From Novosphingobium sp. KA1 (lineage in GTDB: Bacteria; Pseudomonadota; Alphaproteobacteria; Sphingomonadales; Sphingomonadaceae), in NCBI RefSeq assembly GCF_017309955.1, contig NZ_CP021247.1, positions 1,191,001-1,255,000 on the forward strand: 64,000 bases of DNA, given 5' to 3'. Under the pieces are notes generated by a model that ran no database searches, was not told the origin of the DNA, and was given only the letters and a program-made list of their open reading frames with translations. The first letter of the stretch is position 1; each line of letters opens with the position of its first letter. Shown here piece by piece: positions 17,318 through 26,013 of this stretch. The position numbers and the translations under genes are program-made.

Positions 17318-19780
17318 TCAGTCCTTGCTGGCGGGCGGATCGACCCGCATCGCCAGCGAGGCCAGGCTCTCCGCCTCCATCAGCAGATCCTCGTCCGCCG
17401 ATCCTGCCGGCAGCGATTCGCGCCCGATCATCGACAGGGCCGGCACCGACAGCGGGCTGATCCGGTCCAGACGGACATGGTCCACCTCCCTGGCCGCCCG
17501 ATCAAGCACATCGGCGACACGGGCAACGTCGGTCATGCGCGCGCGGGCATCTGCCCAGGCCGCCTCGATCAACAGGTGATCCGGCTCGTACTTGCACAGC
17601 ACGTCGTAGATCAGGTCAGTCGAGAACGTGACCTGCCGGCCCGACTTGCGGGTGCCGGGCTGCTGGCGCTCGACAAGACCGGAAATCACCGCCACCTCCC
17701 GAAAGGCACGGCGCAGCAGGTAGGACTGCTCAACCCAGTCGACAAATTCGTGGGTCAGGATATCGGGCGAGAGCAGCGCGGCGGGGTCCTCCACCGGCCG
17801 CAGCCCCCATACCACCAGCGCATAGTCGGTGGCGACAAAGCCGAGCGGCCCCAGCCCGCGCTCTTCCATGCGCCGGGTAATCAGCATGCCGAGCGACTGG
17901 TTCGCCGGCCAGCCCTCGAACGTATAATACGTGGTATAGGCGCAGCCCTGATGCGGGAAGCTCTCCACCAGCAACCGTCCCGGTGCCGGCAGGTGCGAAC
18001 GCCAGTCCTGCACTTCCAGCCATTCGCGCACGTCGTCCGGGAACCGCGCCCAGCCCGCGCGATCGCACAGCATCGCCCTTACCCGGTCGGCAAGATGGGT
18101 CGAGATCGGCATGCGCTGGCCCATGTAGCTGGGGATCGTTGCCGAGCGTCTGGCGGCCCGCACGATCAGTTCCAGTTCCCGCAGCGCCTCGACCTCCAGG
18201 TCCATGCCCGCAAAGCGGAAGGTATCGCCCGCCTTCAGGCTGGCACCGAAACCTTCCTCGACCTTGCCCAGCGAGCGGCCATTGCGGAAGCGCACCTCCA
18301 GCATCTCGGCATCCACGATGATCCCGGCATTGAGGCGGTGACGGGCGGCGTGTTCGGGATGGGTGAGCCGCCAGCGCCAGCCCAATGCACCGTCCTTTTC
18401 CCGCACGATGCGCCGGAACCGGTCATAGGAGCGCAGGGCGTAGCCCCCGGTCGCGACGAATTCGAGGACCCGCGCGAATCTGGCGTCGTCCACCCAGGCA
18501 TAGGCCGAGCAGGACCGCACTTGCGCCGCCAGTTCCGCTTCCCGGAACGGCCCCGCACAGGCGCTTCCCATCACATGCTGCGCCAGGACGTCGAGACCGC
18601 CCGGTCGGAACGGTTCCCCGTCGCGCTGCCCCTCGCGGAGCGCTTCCTGCGCGGCGAAAGCCTCGAGAAACTCGAAGCGGTTGCCCGGCACCAGCATGGC
18701 CTTGCTCGGCTGGTCCAGCCGGTGATTGGCACGCCCGATGCGCTGGAGCAGGCGCGAGGAGCCCTTGGGCGCCCCCATCTGCACCACCAGATCGATGTCC
18801 CCCCAATCGACACCTAGATCGAGGCTGGCGGTACACACGAGCGCCCTAAGCCGCCCCTCGGCCATCGCGCCTTCCACCTTGCGCCGCGCTTCCCGGGACA
18901 GCGAGCCGTGATGGATGCCGATCGGCAGGTTGTCCTCGTTGGCGTTCCAGAGTTCCTGGAAGATATATTCGGCCAGGAAGCGGGTGTTGGTGAAGATCAG
19001 CGTCGTGCGGTGCGCCGCGATCTGCGCGATGAGCTGCGGGATCGCCCAGGTCGCGGCATGACCGCTCCATGGGATACGTTCCTGCTGCGGCAGCAGGATC
19101 GAGACGTCGGGTTCGGCCCCCTCCTCGCCCTCGACCAGTTCCACCGCCTCGATGTCGCCCCAGGGCGCCAGCCAGCCGCGGAACCCGTCGGGATCGGCAA
19201 GGGTCGCCGACAGTCCCACCCGCCGGAGCCCCGGCGACAAGGCCTGCAACCGCGCCATCGACAGGGCCAGCAGATCGCCGCGCTTGCCGGTGGCGAAAGC
19301 GTGGATCTCGTCGACGACGATCCGCTTGAGCCCTGAGAACAGCTCTCCCGCCTCGGGATAGGTCAACAGCAGCGAAAGCGATTCCGGCGTCGTCAGCAGG
19401 ACATGCGGAGGCCGTGCGCGCTGGCGGGCCTTGCGGTCGGACGGGGTATCGCCGCTGCGCGTCTCGATGCGGACCGGCAGGCCCATCTCCTCGACCGGCG
19501 CCAAGAGGTTGCGCTGCACATCGTGCGCCAGCGCCTTGAGCGGCGAGACGTAGATGGTGTGCAGGCCCTCGGGCGGCGAGCCACCGTCCAGCCGCGAGGG
19601 ACAGAAATCGGCCAGCGTCGGCAGGAACCCCGCCAGCGTCTTGCCCGCACCGGTATCGGCGACCAGCAGCACGTGGTTGCCGCGATCGGAGGCCGCCAGC
19701 ATCTCGGCCTGGTGGCGCCGCACGCGCCAGCCACGCGCGGCGAACCAAGCGGCAATCTCGGCGGGCAGCGCGGGTGTCAT
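17318..19780 (-). CDS. Lhr-like DEXH-box DNA helicase (ligase-associated type)
   Basis: 820 residues from MTPALP at 19780; upstream codons to 19885 look non-coding. Superfamily 2 motifs: Walker A ADTGAGKT near residue 40, DEIH near 160 (VDEIHAF), motif VI QRIGRANH near 350. The region after the RecA domains matches the Lhr core (winged helix plus beta-sheet module) and the length matches the bacterial DNA-damage-response form that lacks the large C-terminal extension of E. coli Lhr. Such helicases usually sit with a metallophosphoesterase, an exonuclease and an ATP-dependent ligase. None of these is next to it: the neighbours are the third exbD and a DUF4010 gene. Confidence 0.9.
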   Translation of the reverse strand: MTPALPAEIAAWFAARGWRVRRHQAEMLAASDRGNHVLLVADTGAGKTLAGFLPTLADFCPSRLDGGSPPEGLHTIYVSPLKALAHDVQRNLLAPVEEMGLPVRIETRSGDTPSDRKARQRARPPHVLLTTPESLSLLLTYPEAGELFSGLKRIVVDEIHAFATGKRGDLLALSMARLQALSPGLRRVGLSATLADPDGFRGWLAPWGDIEAVELVEGEEGAEPDVSILLPQQERIPWSGHAATWAIPQLIAQIAAHRTTLIFTNTRFLAEYIFQELWNANEDNLPIGIHHGSLSREARRKVEGAMAEGRLRALVCTASLDLGVDWGDIDLVVQMGAPKGSSRLLQRIGRANHRLDQPSKAMLVPGNRFEFLEAFAAQEALREGQRDGEPFRPGGLDVLAQHVMGSACAGPFREAELAAQVRSCSAYAWVDDARFARVLEFVATGGYALRSYDRFRRIVREKDGALGWRWRLTHPEHAARHRLNAGIIVDAEMLEVRFRNGRSLGKVEEGFGASLKAGDTFRFAGMDLEVEALRELELIVRAARRSATIPSYMGQRMPISTHLADRVRAMLCDRAGWARFPDDVREWLEVQDWRSHLPAPGRLLVESFPHQGCAYTTYYTFEGWPANQSLGMLITRRMEERGLGPLGFVATDYALVVWGLRPVEDPAALLSPDILTHEFVDWVEQSYLLRRAFREVAVISGLVERQQPGTRKSGRQVTFSTDLIYDVLCKYEPDHLLIEAAWADARARMTDVARVADVLDRAAREVDHVRLDRISPLSVPALSMIGRESLPAGSADEDLLMEAESLASLAMRVDPPASKD

Positions 19781-19932
19781 CGCCAGGTTTGTCTCACAAC
19801 CATCACCCGTCCCTTGGAGCATAGCCCGCACGCCGAGAAAAGCCCGCCGAAACGAAGAGTTGCCTGGGCCGCCCGTTGCCGCCACGATGACCGTTTCCGT
19901 GTCACGAAAGGCAAGGCCCCCGCCGACCGATC

Positions 19933-21279
19933 ATGCCGACCGATCTTGCCCAATCCCATCTCGCCCTGCTGGCCGTATCGCTGGCGCTGGGTCTGCTGGT
20001 CGGCATCCAGCGCGGCTGGGTACTGCGCGAACAGGCTGCCGGCACCCGCTTTGCAGGCGTGCGCACATTCGCGCTGATGGGCCTGAGCGGCGGCATTTCC
20101 GGTCAGCTTTTTATCCAGGCCCCCGGGCCGTCCACGGTCGTCCTTGCCGCCGCCGCGCTGCTTGTGCTGATCGGCTATCTCAAGGACAGCCGGATCAATG
20201 CGACGGTCAGCGGCACCGGCGCCCTGGTCGCACTGCTGACCCTGGCGAGTGGCTTCTATGTCGGCCTCGGCCAGCGGCTGACCGGCACGGCCATTGCCGT
20301 GGTGATGGTGCTGCTGCTGACCTTGCGCGATCAGCTCCATGGCTGGATCGACCGGCTGAGCCAGCGCGAAGTGCTGTCGATCGCCCGCTTCGCGCTGATC
20401 GCGCTGGTCATCCTGCCGCTCCTGCCGGACCAGCCGTTCGGCCCCTATCAGGCCTGGAACCCCCGCAAGCTGTGGCTGATCGTCGTGCTGGTCTCCGGCT
20501 TCTCCTTCGCCGGCTATTTTGCCGCCCGCCTGCTGGGTGCCACGCGCGGCGTGATCGCCACCGCCGCCGCCGGATCGCTGGTCTCCTCGACCGCGGTGAC
20601 CGCCTCGCTCGCCAGCCGGATGAAACAGGCCGGCGACGCCGATGCGGCGCTGCCGGCAGGGATCGCCTGCGCCTCGGCCATCATGTTCGTGCGTGTCCTG
20701 CTACTGGCAAGTGCCCTCGCCCCCGCCGCCTTGCCGACGTTCGCACGGCTGGTCGTCCCGGGCCTGGTGATCGCGCTGGTCGCTGCGGCCTTGTTGCTGC
20801 ACCGCACCCGCAAGGCCGCGCCAGCCTCCCCATCTACAGCCTCCCCATCTCCAGCCTTCCCATCTCCGGCCCTCCAATTGCCCGCACCGCCGGCGCCCAC
20901 CCCGGCAGCGAGCGACATGCCGGTGCGCAATCCCTTCGACATCGGACCGGCGCTGGTGCTGGCCGGCCTCGTCATGGTCCTGACGGTCGCCTCGCTCTGG
21001 GTTCTGAACACCTTCGGGGAACGCGGCCTTGCGGTCGTGCTGGCGATATCGGGAAGCGTCGATGTCGATTCCGCGATCATCACTATGGGCGGTCTTGCCG
21101 GACAGTCGCTCGACGCGCGAACGGCAGGACTGGTCCTGGCCGTTCCCGTCGCGCTCAACACCCTGTTCAAGGCAGGTTTATCGATCAGCCTGGCGGGATG
21201 GCAGCAGGGGCGGGCCGCGGCCTTGCCGCTCATCGCCAGCGCCGCCGGGATCGGCATCGCCGCGCTGGCCCTCCCCTGA
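19933..21279 (+). CDS. MgtC/SapB-like DUF4010 membrane protein
   Basis: 448 residues, mainly hydrophobic, with about ten membrane segments. The N-terminal ~150 residues resemble the MgtC/SapB domain (GLLVGIQRGWVLRE, GVRTFALMGLSGG), and the second half matches the DUF4010 block (AAAGSLVSSTAVTASLASRM). The two parts are joined by a Pro/Ala/Ser-rich linker encoded by a 15-bp tandem repeat (see 20823). MgtC-like proteins are tied to magnesium homeostasis and acid or membrane stress; for DUF4010 members the role is not established. Divergent from the Lhr-like helicase gene. Confidence 0.85.
   Translation: MPTDLAQSHLALLAVSLALGLLVGIQRGWVLREQAAGTRFAGVRTFALMGLSGGISGQLFIQAPGPSTVVLAAAALLVLIGYLKDSRINATVSGTGALVALLTLASGFYVGLGQRLTGTAIAVVMVLLLTLRDQLHGWIDRLSQREVLSIARFALIALVILPLLPDQPFGPYQAWNPRKLWLIVVLVSGFSFAGYFAARLLGATRGVIATAAAGSLVSSTAVTASLASRMKQAGDADAALPAGIACASAIMFVRVLLLASALAPAALPTFARLVVPGLVIALVAAALLLHRTRKAAPASPSTASPSPAFPSPALQLPAPPAPTPAASDMPVRNPFDIGPALVLAGLVMVLTVASLWVLNTFGERGLAVVLAISGSVDVDSAIITMGGLAGQSLDARTAGLVLAVPVALNTLFKAGLSISLAGWQQGRAAALPLIASAAGIGIAALALP
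20823..20882 (+). repeat. 15-bp tandem repeat in the DUF4010 gene linker
   Basis: Three good units at 20823-20837, 20838-20852 and 20853-20867, each differing from the next at one or two bases, and a decayed fourth at 20868-20882. In frame they encode pentapeptides of the form A-S-P-S-(T/P) and A-F-P-S-P. The stretch lies in the cytoplasmic or periplasmic linker between the two membrane halves, where length variation should be tolerated. Confidence 0.85.
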
Positions 21280-21302
21280 CCTGACGTCATCGTCGCGTGC
21301 GA

Positions 21303-22730
21303 TCAGCGCGACAGCCCCGAGGCCGCGAGTTGCCGGTCGATCTCGCCGACCAGCCGGGCCAGACCTTCGGGCGTTTCGCTTTCCGCCCGTGCGACCAGCA
21401 TGGCCTGGGTGTTCGACGCACGCAGCAGCCACCAGCCGTCCGCCGTCGTCACCCGCACTCCGTCGACCGCGACCACCTCGGCGCCCGCCTCGGCCAGTCG
21501 TCCCCGCACTTCCTCGACGGCCGCGAACTTGCGGCTTTCCCCAACCGCGAAGCGCAGTTCGGGCGTGGAGACAAGTTGCGGCATGGCGTCATGGAACTCG
21601 GCGACGCTGCGATCCAGCCGCAAGATGGCCGCCATCAGGCGCAGCGCCGCGTAGAAGGCATCGTCGAAGCCGTGATAGTCGTCCGCGAAGAACATGTGCC
21701 CGGTCATCTCACCCGCCAGCACGGCGCCGGTCTGCTTCATTCTGGACTTGATCAGCGCATGCCCGGTCTTCCACATGTCCGGCACCCCGCCCAGCGCCGC
21801 GACCCGATCGAACAGCACGCGCGAGGCCTTCACGTCGGCGATCACCCGCGCCCCCGGGTTTTTGCGTAAGACATCCTCGGCATAGATCAGCAGCAACTGA
21901 TCCCCGGCCAATGCCCGCCCCTGCCCGTCGATCACCCCGATACGATCGGCGTCACCATCGAAGGCCACTCCGAAATCGAGCTTCTTCGCCGCGACGAGCG
22001 CGCGCAGGTCTGCAAGATTGGCCTCCTCGCTCGGATCCGGGTGATGGTTGGGGAAGGTCCCGTCAACGTCGGTGTGGAGAAGATGATGCTCGCCAGGCAA
22101 TCGCGCGGTCAATCGTTCCAGCACGGGACCGGCGGCACCGTTACCCGCATCCCAACCGATCTTCAGCGCCGCAAGACGGTCGGCGGGCAAGTCGGCAAGT
22201 GCGCCCAGCATGCCCTCGACATAGGCATCGATGACGCTGCGGTCTTCGACGCGGCCGGCACCGCGGCTCCATTCCCCGGCGGCGGCCAGTTCCCCCAGCC
22301 GCTGGATCGCCGCCCCGTAAAAGGGCCGACCCGCCATTACCATCTTGAAGCCATTCTGATCGGCGGGATTGTGGCTGCCAGTTATCTGAATGCCGCCCTG
22401 CACATCTTCGGCTGACAGTTCGGCGAAATAGAGCATCGGGCTGCTCGAAATCCCGATCCGCACGACGTCGACGCCGCTGGCGGTCAGCCCTTCGACCAGA
22501 GCCGCTTCCAGTATCGGCGAACTGAGCCGGCCATCGCGCCCGACCACGACCTTGCCGCCGCCTTGCGCCCGCACCAGCGTAGCGAAGCTGCGGCCGATGG
22601 CACGGGCATCCCCGGCTCCAAGGTTGCCTCCCGGCTTCTCGCCGACCACACCGCGAATGTCGTATTCGCGCAGGATCGTCGGGTCGATGCGGTAGCCCTG
22701 CAGTTCACCGCGCTGTACGCTGCCGCTCAG
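21303..22730 (-). CDS. Phosphomannomutase/phosphoglucomutase
   Basis: Alpha-D-phosphohexomutase. Motifs: phosphoserine loop TGSHNP at about residue 105, metal site FDGDADRIG at about 245 and sugar-binding loop GEMTGHMFF. The conserved N-terminus DPTILREYDIRG is intact. It supplies mannose 1-phosphate or glucose 1-phosphate for surface polysaccharides. No ATG, GTG or TTG occurs in frame between the conserved N-terminus and the unlikely ATG at 22985. The CTG at 22730 (475 residues) overlaps the stop of the J-domain gene and has AGGA upstream, so it is the best guess; CTG at 22703 is an alternative. The first 15 residues are therefore uncertain. Follows the J-domain and mipZ genes, likely one transcript. 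Confidence 0.88.
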   Translation of the reverse strand: MSGSVQRGELQGYRIDPTILREYDIRGVVGEKPGGNLGAGDARAIGRSFATLVRAQGGGKVVVGRDGRLSSPILEAALVEGLTASGVDVVRIGISSSPMLYFAELSAEDVQGGIQITGSHNPADQNGFKMVMAGRPFYGAAIQRLGELAAAGEWSRGAGRVEDRSVIDAYVEGMLGALADLPADRLAALKIGWDAGNGAAGPVLERLTARLPGEHHLLHTDVDGTFPNHHPDPSEEANLADLRALVAAKKLDFGVAFDGDADRIGVIDGQGRALAGDQLLLIYAEDVLRKNPGARVIADVKASRVLFDRVAALGGVPDMWKTGHALIKSRMKQTGAVLAGEMTGHMFFADDYHGFDDAFYAALRLMAAILRLDRSVAEFHDAMPQLVSTPELRFAVGESRKFAAVEEVRGRLAEAGAEVVAVDGVRVTTADGWWLLRASNTQAMLVARAESETPEGLARLVGEIDRQLAASGLSR

Positions 22731-23050
22731 GATCCTGTGTCCTGATCCAGCGCGCCGATCAGCAGGTCGCGCGCGGCATTGGCCTCGTGGACTTTCTCGT
22801 TCGAGCCGCCGCGATCGGGATGGACCTGGACCACCCGCCGGCGATGCGCCTCGAGGATCGCCTCGCGGCTGGCGCCTTCGGACAGGCCCAGCAGAGCCCG
22901 CGCCTGCGCCTCGGCGTGGATCCGGGCAAAGCCCCCCTGCTTGCGCCGCCCGGACGCCGGCCAGTCGTAGCCCAGATAGTTCCAAGGCCAGCGGCCCGTC
23001 AGCATCTTGCAGGCAATGCAGCCCAGCGCGATGAGCCAGATCAGCTTCAT
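22727..23050 (-). CDS. Small membrane-anchored J-domain protein
   Basis: 107 residues. An N-terminal membrane segment (about residues 2-20) is followed by a J-domain whose HPD signature reads VVQVHPDRGGS near residue 78. This is the co-chaperone site that stimulates Hsp70 (DnaK) ATPase. The architecture, one membrane segment plus a lone J-domain, is seen in DjlA/TIM14-like small proteins. The stop TGA at 22729-22727 overlaps the proposed CTG start of the mutase gene, so the two may be translationally coupled. It lies 10 bases after mipZ. Confidence 0.88.
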   Translation of the reverse strand: MKLIWLIALGCIACKMLTGRWPWNYLGYDWPASGRRKQGGFARIHAEAQARALLGLSEGASREAILEAHRRRVVQVHPDRGGSNEKVHEANAARDLLIGALDQDTGS

Positions 23051-23060
23051 GGCGGCAGCG

Positions 23061-23873
23061 TCAGCCCTCGTCGCTCAGTGCGAGCTGCGCTTCGCGGCGC
23101 GCGGGCATCGGCAGGTTAAGCCCGGCCACGAGGCCGCGCAGTTCCTGGCGGGCGACCAGATGGCTGGTGCCCAGTTCGCCAAGGTGGCCCTTGTCGAGAA
23201 GGGTCAGCCCCGAGGGGAACAGCTCGCGGAAGATGACGCGTTCCGAAAGCCCCGGCGAGATGCGGAAGCCCACGCGCTTCGACAGTTCCTTGAGCGCGCC
23301 TTCGAGGCGACGCATGTTCTTGGCCTCGACGTGCTGGACACGGTTGCGCACCACCACCCAGTCCAGTTCGCGGCGGCCTTCGTTGATCGTCTTGAGGCCG
23401 CGCTTCTTGCGGGTTTCCCACATGAGTTCGGCATAGAACGAGAGCTTCTTCACCCGGAAGGTATCGCTCTCCACCTGGCCGATCAGGTCGAAGTCGACAA
23501 AGCTGTCGTTGAGCGGCGTCACCAGCGTGTCGGCGGTGGCGGCGACGTGGCGCGCGAACTGGTCGTCGCGGCCGGGGGTGTCGAAGATCAGGAAATCGTA
23601 GCCCTCGGCGATCTGCTCGGCAAGATCGTCGAGTTCGTCGATATCCTCGCCGTCGTAGACCGCGAAACGGGCACCGGGCAGCGCGATCTCGCGCTGGCGC
23701 TCGGTCTCCATGCGGTTCTCGAGATAGCGGTAGAGCGTGCGCTGGCGCGGATCGAGATCGATCGCGGCCACCTTGGCGCCCTGATAGGCCAGTGCGATGG
23801 CGACATGGACCGCCGTCGTGGACTTGCCGGTGCCGCCCTTTTCATTGGCGAAGACGATGCGATGCGTTGTCAC
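23061..23873 (-). CDS. mipZ: ParA-family ATPase, division-plane positioning protein MipZ
   Basis: 270 residues from a GTG at 23873 (MTTHRIVFANEKGGTGKST), with AGGGTC upstream; the frame extends to 23954 without coding look. The deviant Walker A motif NEKGGTGKSTTAVH, and the DLDPRQ and FDTPG segments mark the ParA/MinD class. The full length and the absence of a parB gene next to it, together with the long C-terminal MipZ-type extension, favour MipZ, the alphaproteobacterial FtsZ antagonist that places the division site by forming a gradient from ParB. First gene of a likely mipZ-J-domain-mutase transcript. Confidence 0.87.
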   Translation of the reverse strand: MTTHRIVFANEKGGTGKSTTAVHVAIALAYQGAKVAAIDLDPRQRTLYRYLENRMETERQREIALPGARFAVYDGEDIDELDDLAEQIAEGYDFLIFDTPGRDDQFARHVAATADTLVTPLNDSFVDFDLIGQVESDTFRVKKLSFYAELMWETRKKRGLKTINEGRRELDWVVVRNRVQHVEAKNMRRLEGALKELSKRVGFRISPGLSERVIFRELFPSGLTLLDKGHLGELGTSHLVARQELRGLVAGLNLPMPARREAQLALSDEG

Positions 23874-24032
23874 GGACCCTGTCGCTTTCCCTGTTGCCGC
23901 CGGTCCTGCCTGACTGGCGAATACCGATCTGCTTCCACCGGAAGCGGATATCAATTGCCGCCCGGGGCACGCCGGCGCTAAGGGCGGGCGCGAGAACCGG
24001 TCAAGTCCATTCTAACGGAGCAGCCACCCCCA

Positions 24033-24890
24033 ATGCAAACCGTCCACAGCCTTGATCCACTGCGGCGTGCCGTCGCGACCTTGCGAGAGACCGGGACCGT
24101 GGCGCTGGTGCCGACCATGGGCGCGCTTCATGAAGGCCATTTGACGCTGGTGCGCGAGGCCCGCAAGCACGCCGATCACGTGGTCGTCTCGATCTTCGTG
24201 AACCCGCTGCAGTTCGGCGCCAACGAGGATCTCGACGCCTATCCGCGCCAGCTGGAGCGCGACAGCGCCCTGCTGGAACCCGAAGGCGTGGCGCTGATCT
24301 GGGCGCCCACCGTGGAGGCAATGTACCCGCAGGGCTTTGCCACCAACATCTCGGTGACGGGTGTGTCCGAAGGCCTGTGCGGCGCCGCCCGCCCCGGCCA
24401 TTTCGACGGCGTTGCCACGGTCGTGTGCAAGCTGTTCCACCAGGTGCTGCCCGACGTCGCCCTGTTCGGCGACAAGGACTGGCAGCAGCTCGCGGTGATC
24501 CGCCGCATGGCACGTGACCTCGACCTGACCCAGCCGCATGCCGGTGCCATCATCGGCGTCGAGACCGTGCGCGAGACGGACGGCCTCGCCCGGTCCTCGC
24601 GCAATGCCTACCTCACCGCCGAGCAGCGCGCCGCCGCAGTCACCCTGCCCACCGCGATGAAGGCCGCCATCGCCGCCATCGAAAGCGACACCCGCGTTGC
24701 CGATGCGCTCGCGGACCTCGAAAAGGCCCTGCTTTCCGGTGGGTTCGCCTCGCTCGACTATGCCGAGCTGCGCGACGCGGACGATCTCGCCCTGCTCGAT
24801 GCCCGCTCCGACCGGCCGATGCGGCTGCTGGTTGCCGCCCGGATCGGCAAGGCCCGCCTGATCGACAACATGGCGGTCGCCCCGCGCTGA
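24033..24890 (+). CDS. panC: Pantothenate synthetase
   Basis: 285 residues. It joins pantoate and beta-alanine with ATP hydrolysis in the pantothenate/CoA pathway. The HIGH-like motif is PTMGALHEGH; the family loop reads IFVNPLQFGANEDLDAYPRQ, and the KMSKS-like region GLARSSRN is present (usually DGLALSSRN). No panB or panD is adjacent. It is divergent from mipZ across 159 bases. Confidence 0.96.
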   Translation: MQTVHSLDPLRRAVATLRETGTVALVPTMGALHEGHLTLVREARKHADHVVVSIFVNPLQFGANEDLDAYPRQLERDSALLEPEGVALIWAPTVEAMYPQGFATNISVTGVSEGLCGAARPGHFDGVATVVCKLFHQVLPDVALFGDKDWQQLAVIRRMARDLDLTQPHAGAIIGVETVRETDGLARSSRNAYLTAEQRAAAVTLPTAMKAAIAAIESDTRVADALADLEKALLSGGFASLDYAELRDADDLALLDARSDRPMRLLVAARIGKARLIDNMAVAPR

Positions 24891-25087
24891 TGCTCCCTTC
24901 GGTGCATGGACACCGGCCTCAAGGATCGAATCTGACAGAATTAGTCATTTGCCCACAATCGATTCCATCTTAAGGTCTGGCGCCGACACTATTCCAGTGA
25001 AACGGCCAAATACCGGCCGTGTACCGGCCGGAGACCAGATCGCCGCAGCGGCAATTGCCCGAGCGGCGTAACGGAGGGACCAGAACG

Positions 25088-25858
25088 ATGAAAACGTTCG
25101 CATGCGCGCTCGCCGCGCTTGCCATCGTGGCAAGTGCTCCTGCAGCTTTTGCGGAAGACCGGTCATCGGCCCGCAAGGCCCAGGACAATGGCACCCGGCA
25201 GATTCCCGTCTGCCGCAAAAATCTCGGCACCGTCGCCATCATCGAGCCTGACAACCAGTGGTGGCGCGAGTTCAACCTCGGCAGTCCCGAGGCGATCCTG
25301 CGCGTCTTCGTGCAGCAGTCGCGCTGCTTCACCCTCGTCAATCGCGGCCGCTCGCTCCAGAACAGCGCGATGGAACGCGCGCTGGCCGAACAAGGCGAGC
25401 TGCAGGGCGGCTCCAACATCGGCAAGGGCCAGATCAAGGCAGCGGACTACTTCCTCCAGCCGGACATCGTCTCGACCAACAACAATTCCGGCGGCGGCGG
25501 CATCGGCGGCGTGCTGGGCGGGGTGGGCGGTCTGTTCGGCCACGGCGTCGGCGCGATCGCCGGCGGACTCAACATCAAGAAGGGCGAGGCCAACGTCACC
25601 CTCTCGATCGTCAATTCGCGCACCACGGTCGAGGAGGCGCTGACAGAGGGCTATGCCCGCAAGTCCGACGTCAGCTTCGGCGCGGGCGGCGGCGGCTTCT
25701 TCGGGGGCACCTTCGGCGGCGTCGGCGGGGGTGGCTACCAGAACACCCAGATCGGCCAGATCATCGTGCTCGCCTACCTCGATGCCTATACCAAGCTGGT
25801 CAGCCAGCTCGGCGGGCTTCCCGAAAACGCCTCGGCAGCAGCCCCACCAGCGAAGTAA
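25088..25858 (+). CDS. CsgG/HfaB-family secreted protein
   Basis: 256 residues from the ATG at 25088 (GGAGGGA site, 8 bases). A clear signal peptide ends AAFA, followed by ED: there is no lipobox cysteine, unlike CsgG and HfaB, which are outer-membrane lipoproteins. The body carries the CsgG-type start (KNLGTVAIIE), an SRCFTLVNRG segment and IGKGQIKAADYFLQ, and two Gly-rich stretches (about residues 140-160 and 200-220) that look like barrel/loop inserts. CsgG forms a nonameric pore for curli secretion. No curli gene or holdfast gene is nearby, so the cargo, if any, is unknown. Confidence 0.8.
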   Translation: MKTFACALAALAIVASAPAAFAEDRSSARKAQDNGTRQIPVCRKNLGTVAIIEPDNQWWREFNLGSPEAILRVFVQQSRCFTLVNRGRSLQNSAMERALAEQGELQGGSNIGKGQIKAADYFLQPDIVSTNNNSGGGGIGGVLGGVGGLFGHGVGAIAGGLNIKKGEANVTLSIVNSRTTVEEALTEGYARKSDVSFGAGGGGFFGGTFGGVGGGGYQNTQIGQIIVLAYLDAYTKLVSQLGGLPENASAAAPPAK

Positions 25859-26013
25859 CATCCTGAAATTTCGTGCTATAACAGGCATTGTCAGCGGAAA
25901 TCCCATCCGCCAATGGCTATCTGATCGGGGGCCCGGCCCATGCCGGGGCCCCGTCATCACGGGGCTCAGGTTTTGACAGGCAATTCGGCATCACAGGCAC
26001 GGCGCACGGGATC

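Noticed and set aside
22785..22985. Upstream extension of the mutase to the ATG at 22985
   Set aside because: The extension would overlap most of the J-domain gene in another frame and encodes an Arg/Gly/Pro-rich sequence.
25927..25953. Hairpin between the CsgG-like gene and the response regulator
   Set aside because: The stem has a bulge and no T-run, so a terminator could not be supported.
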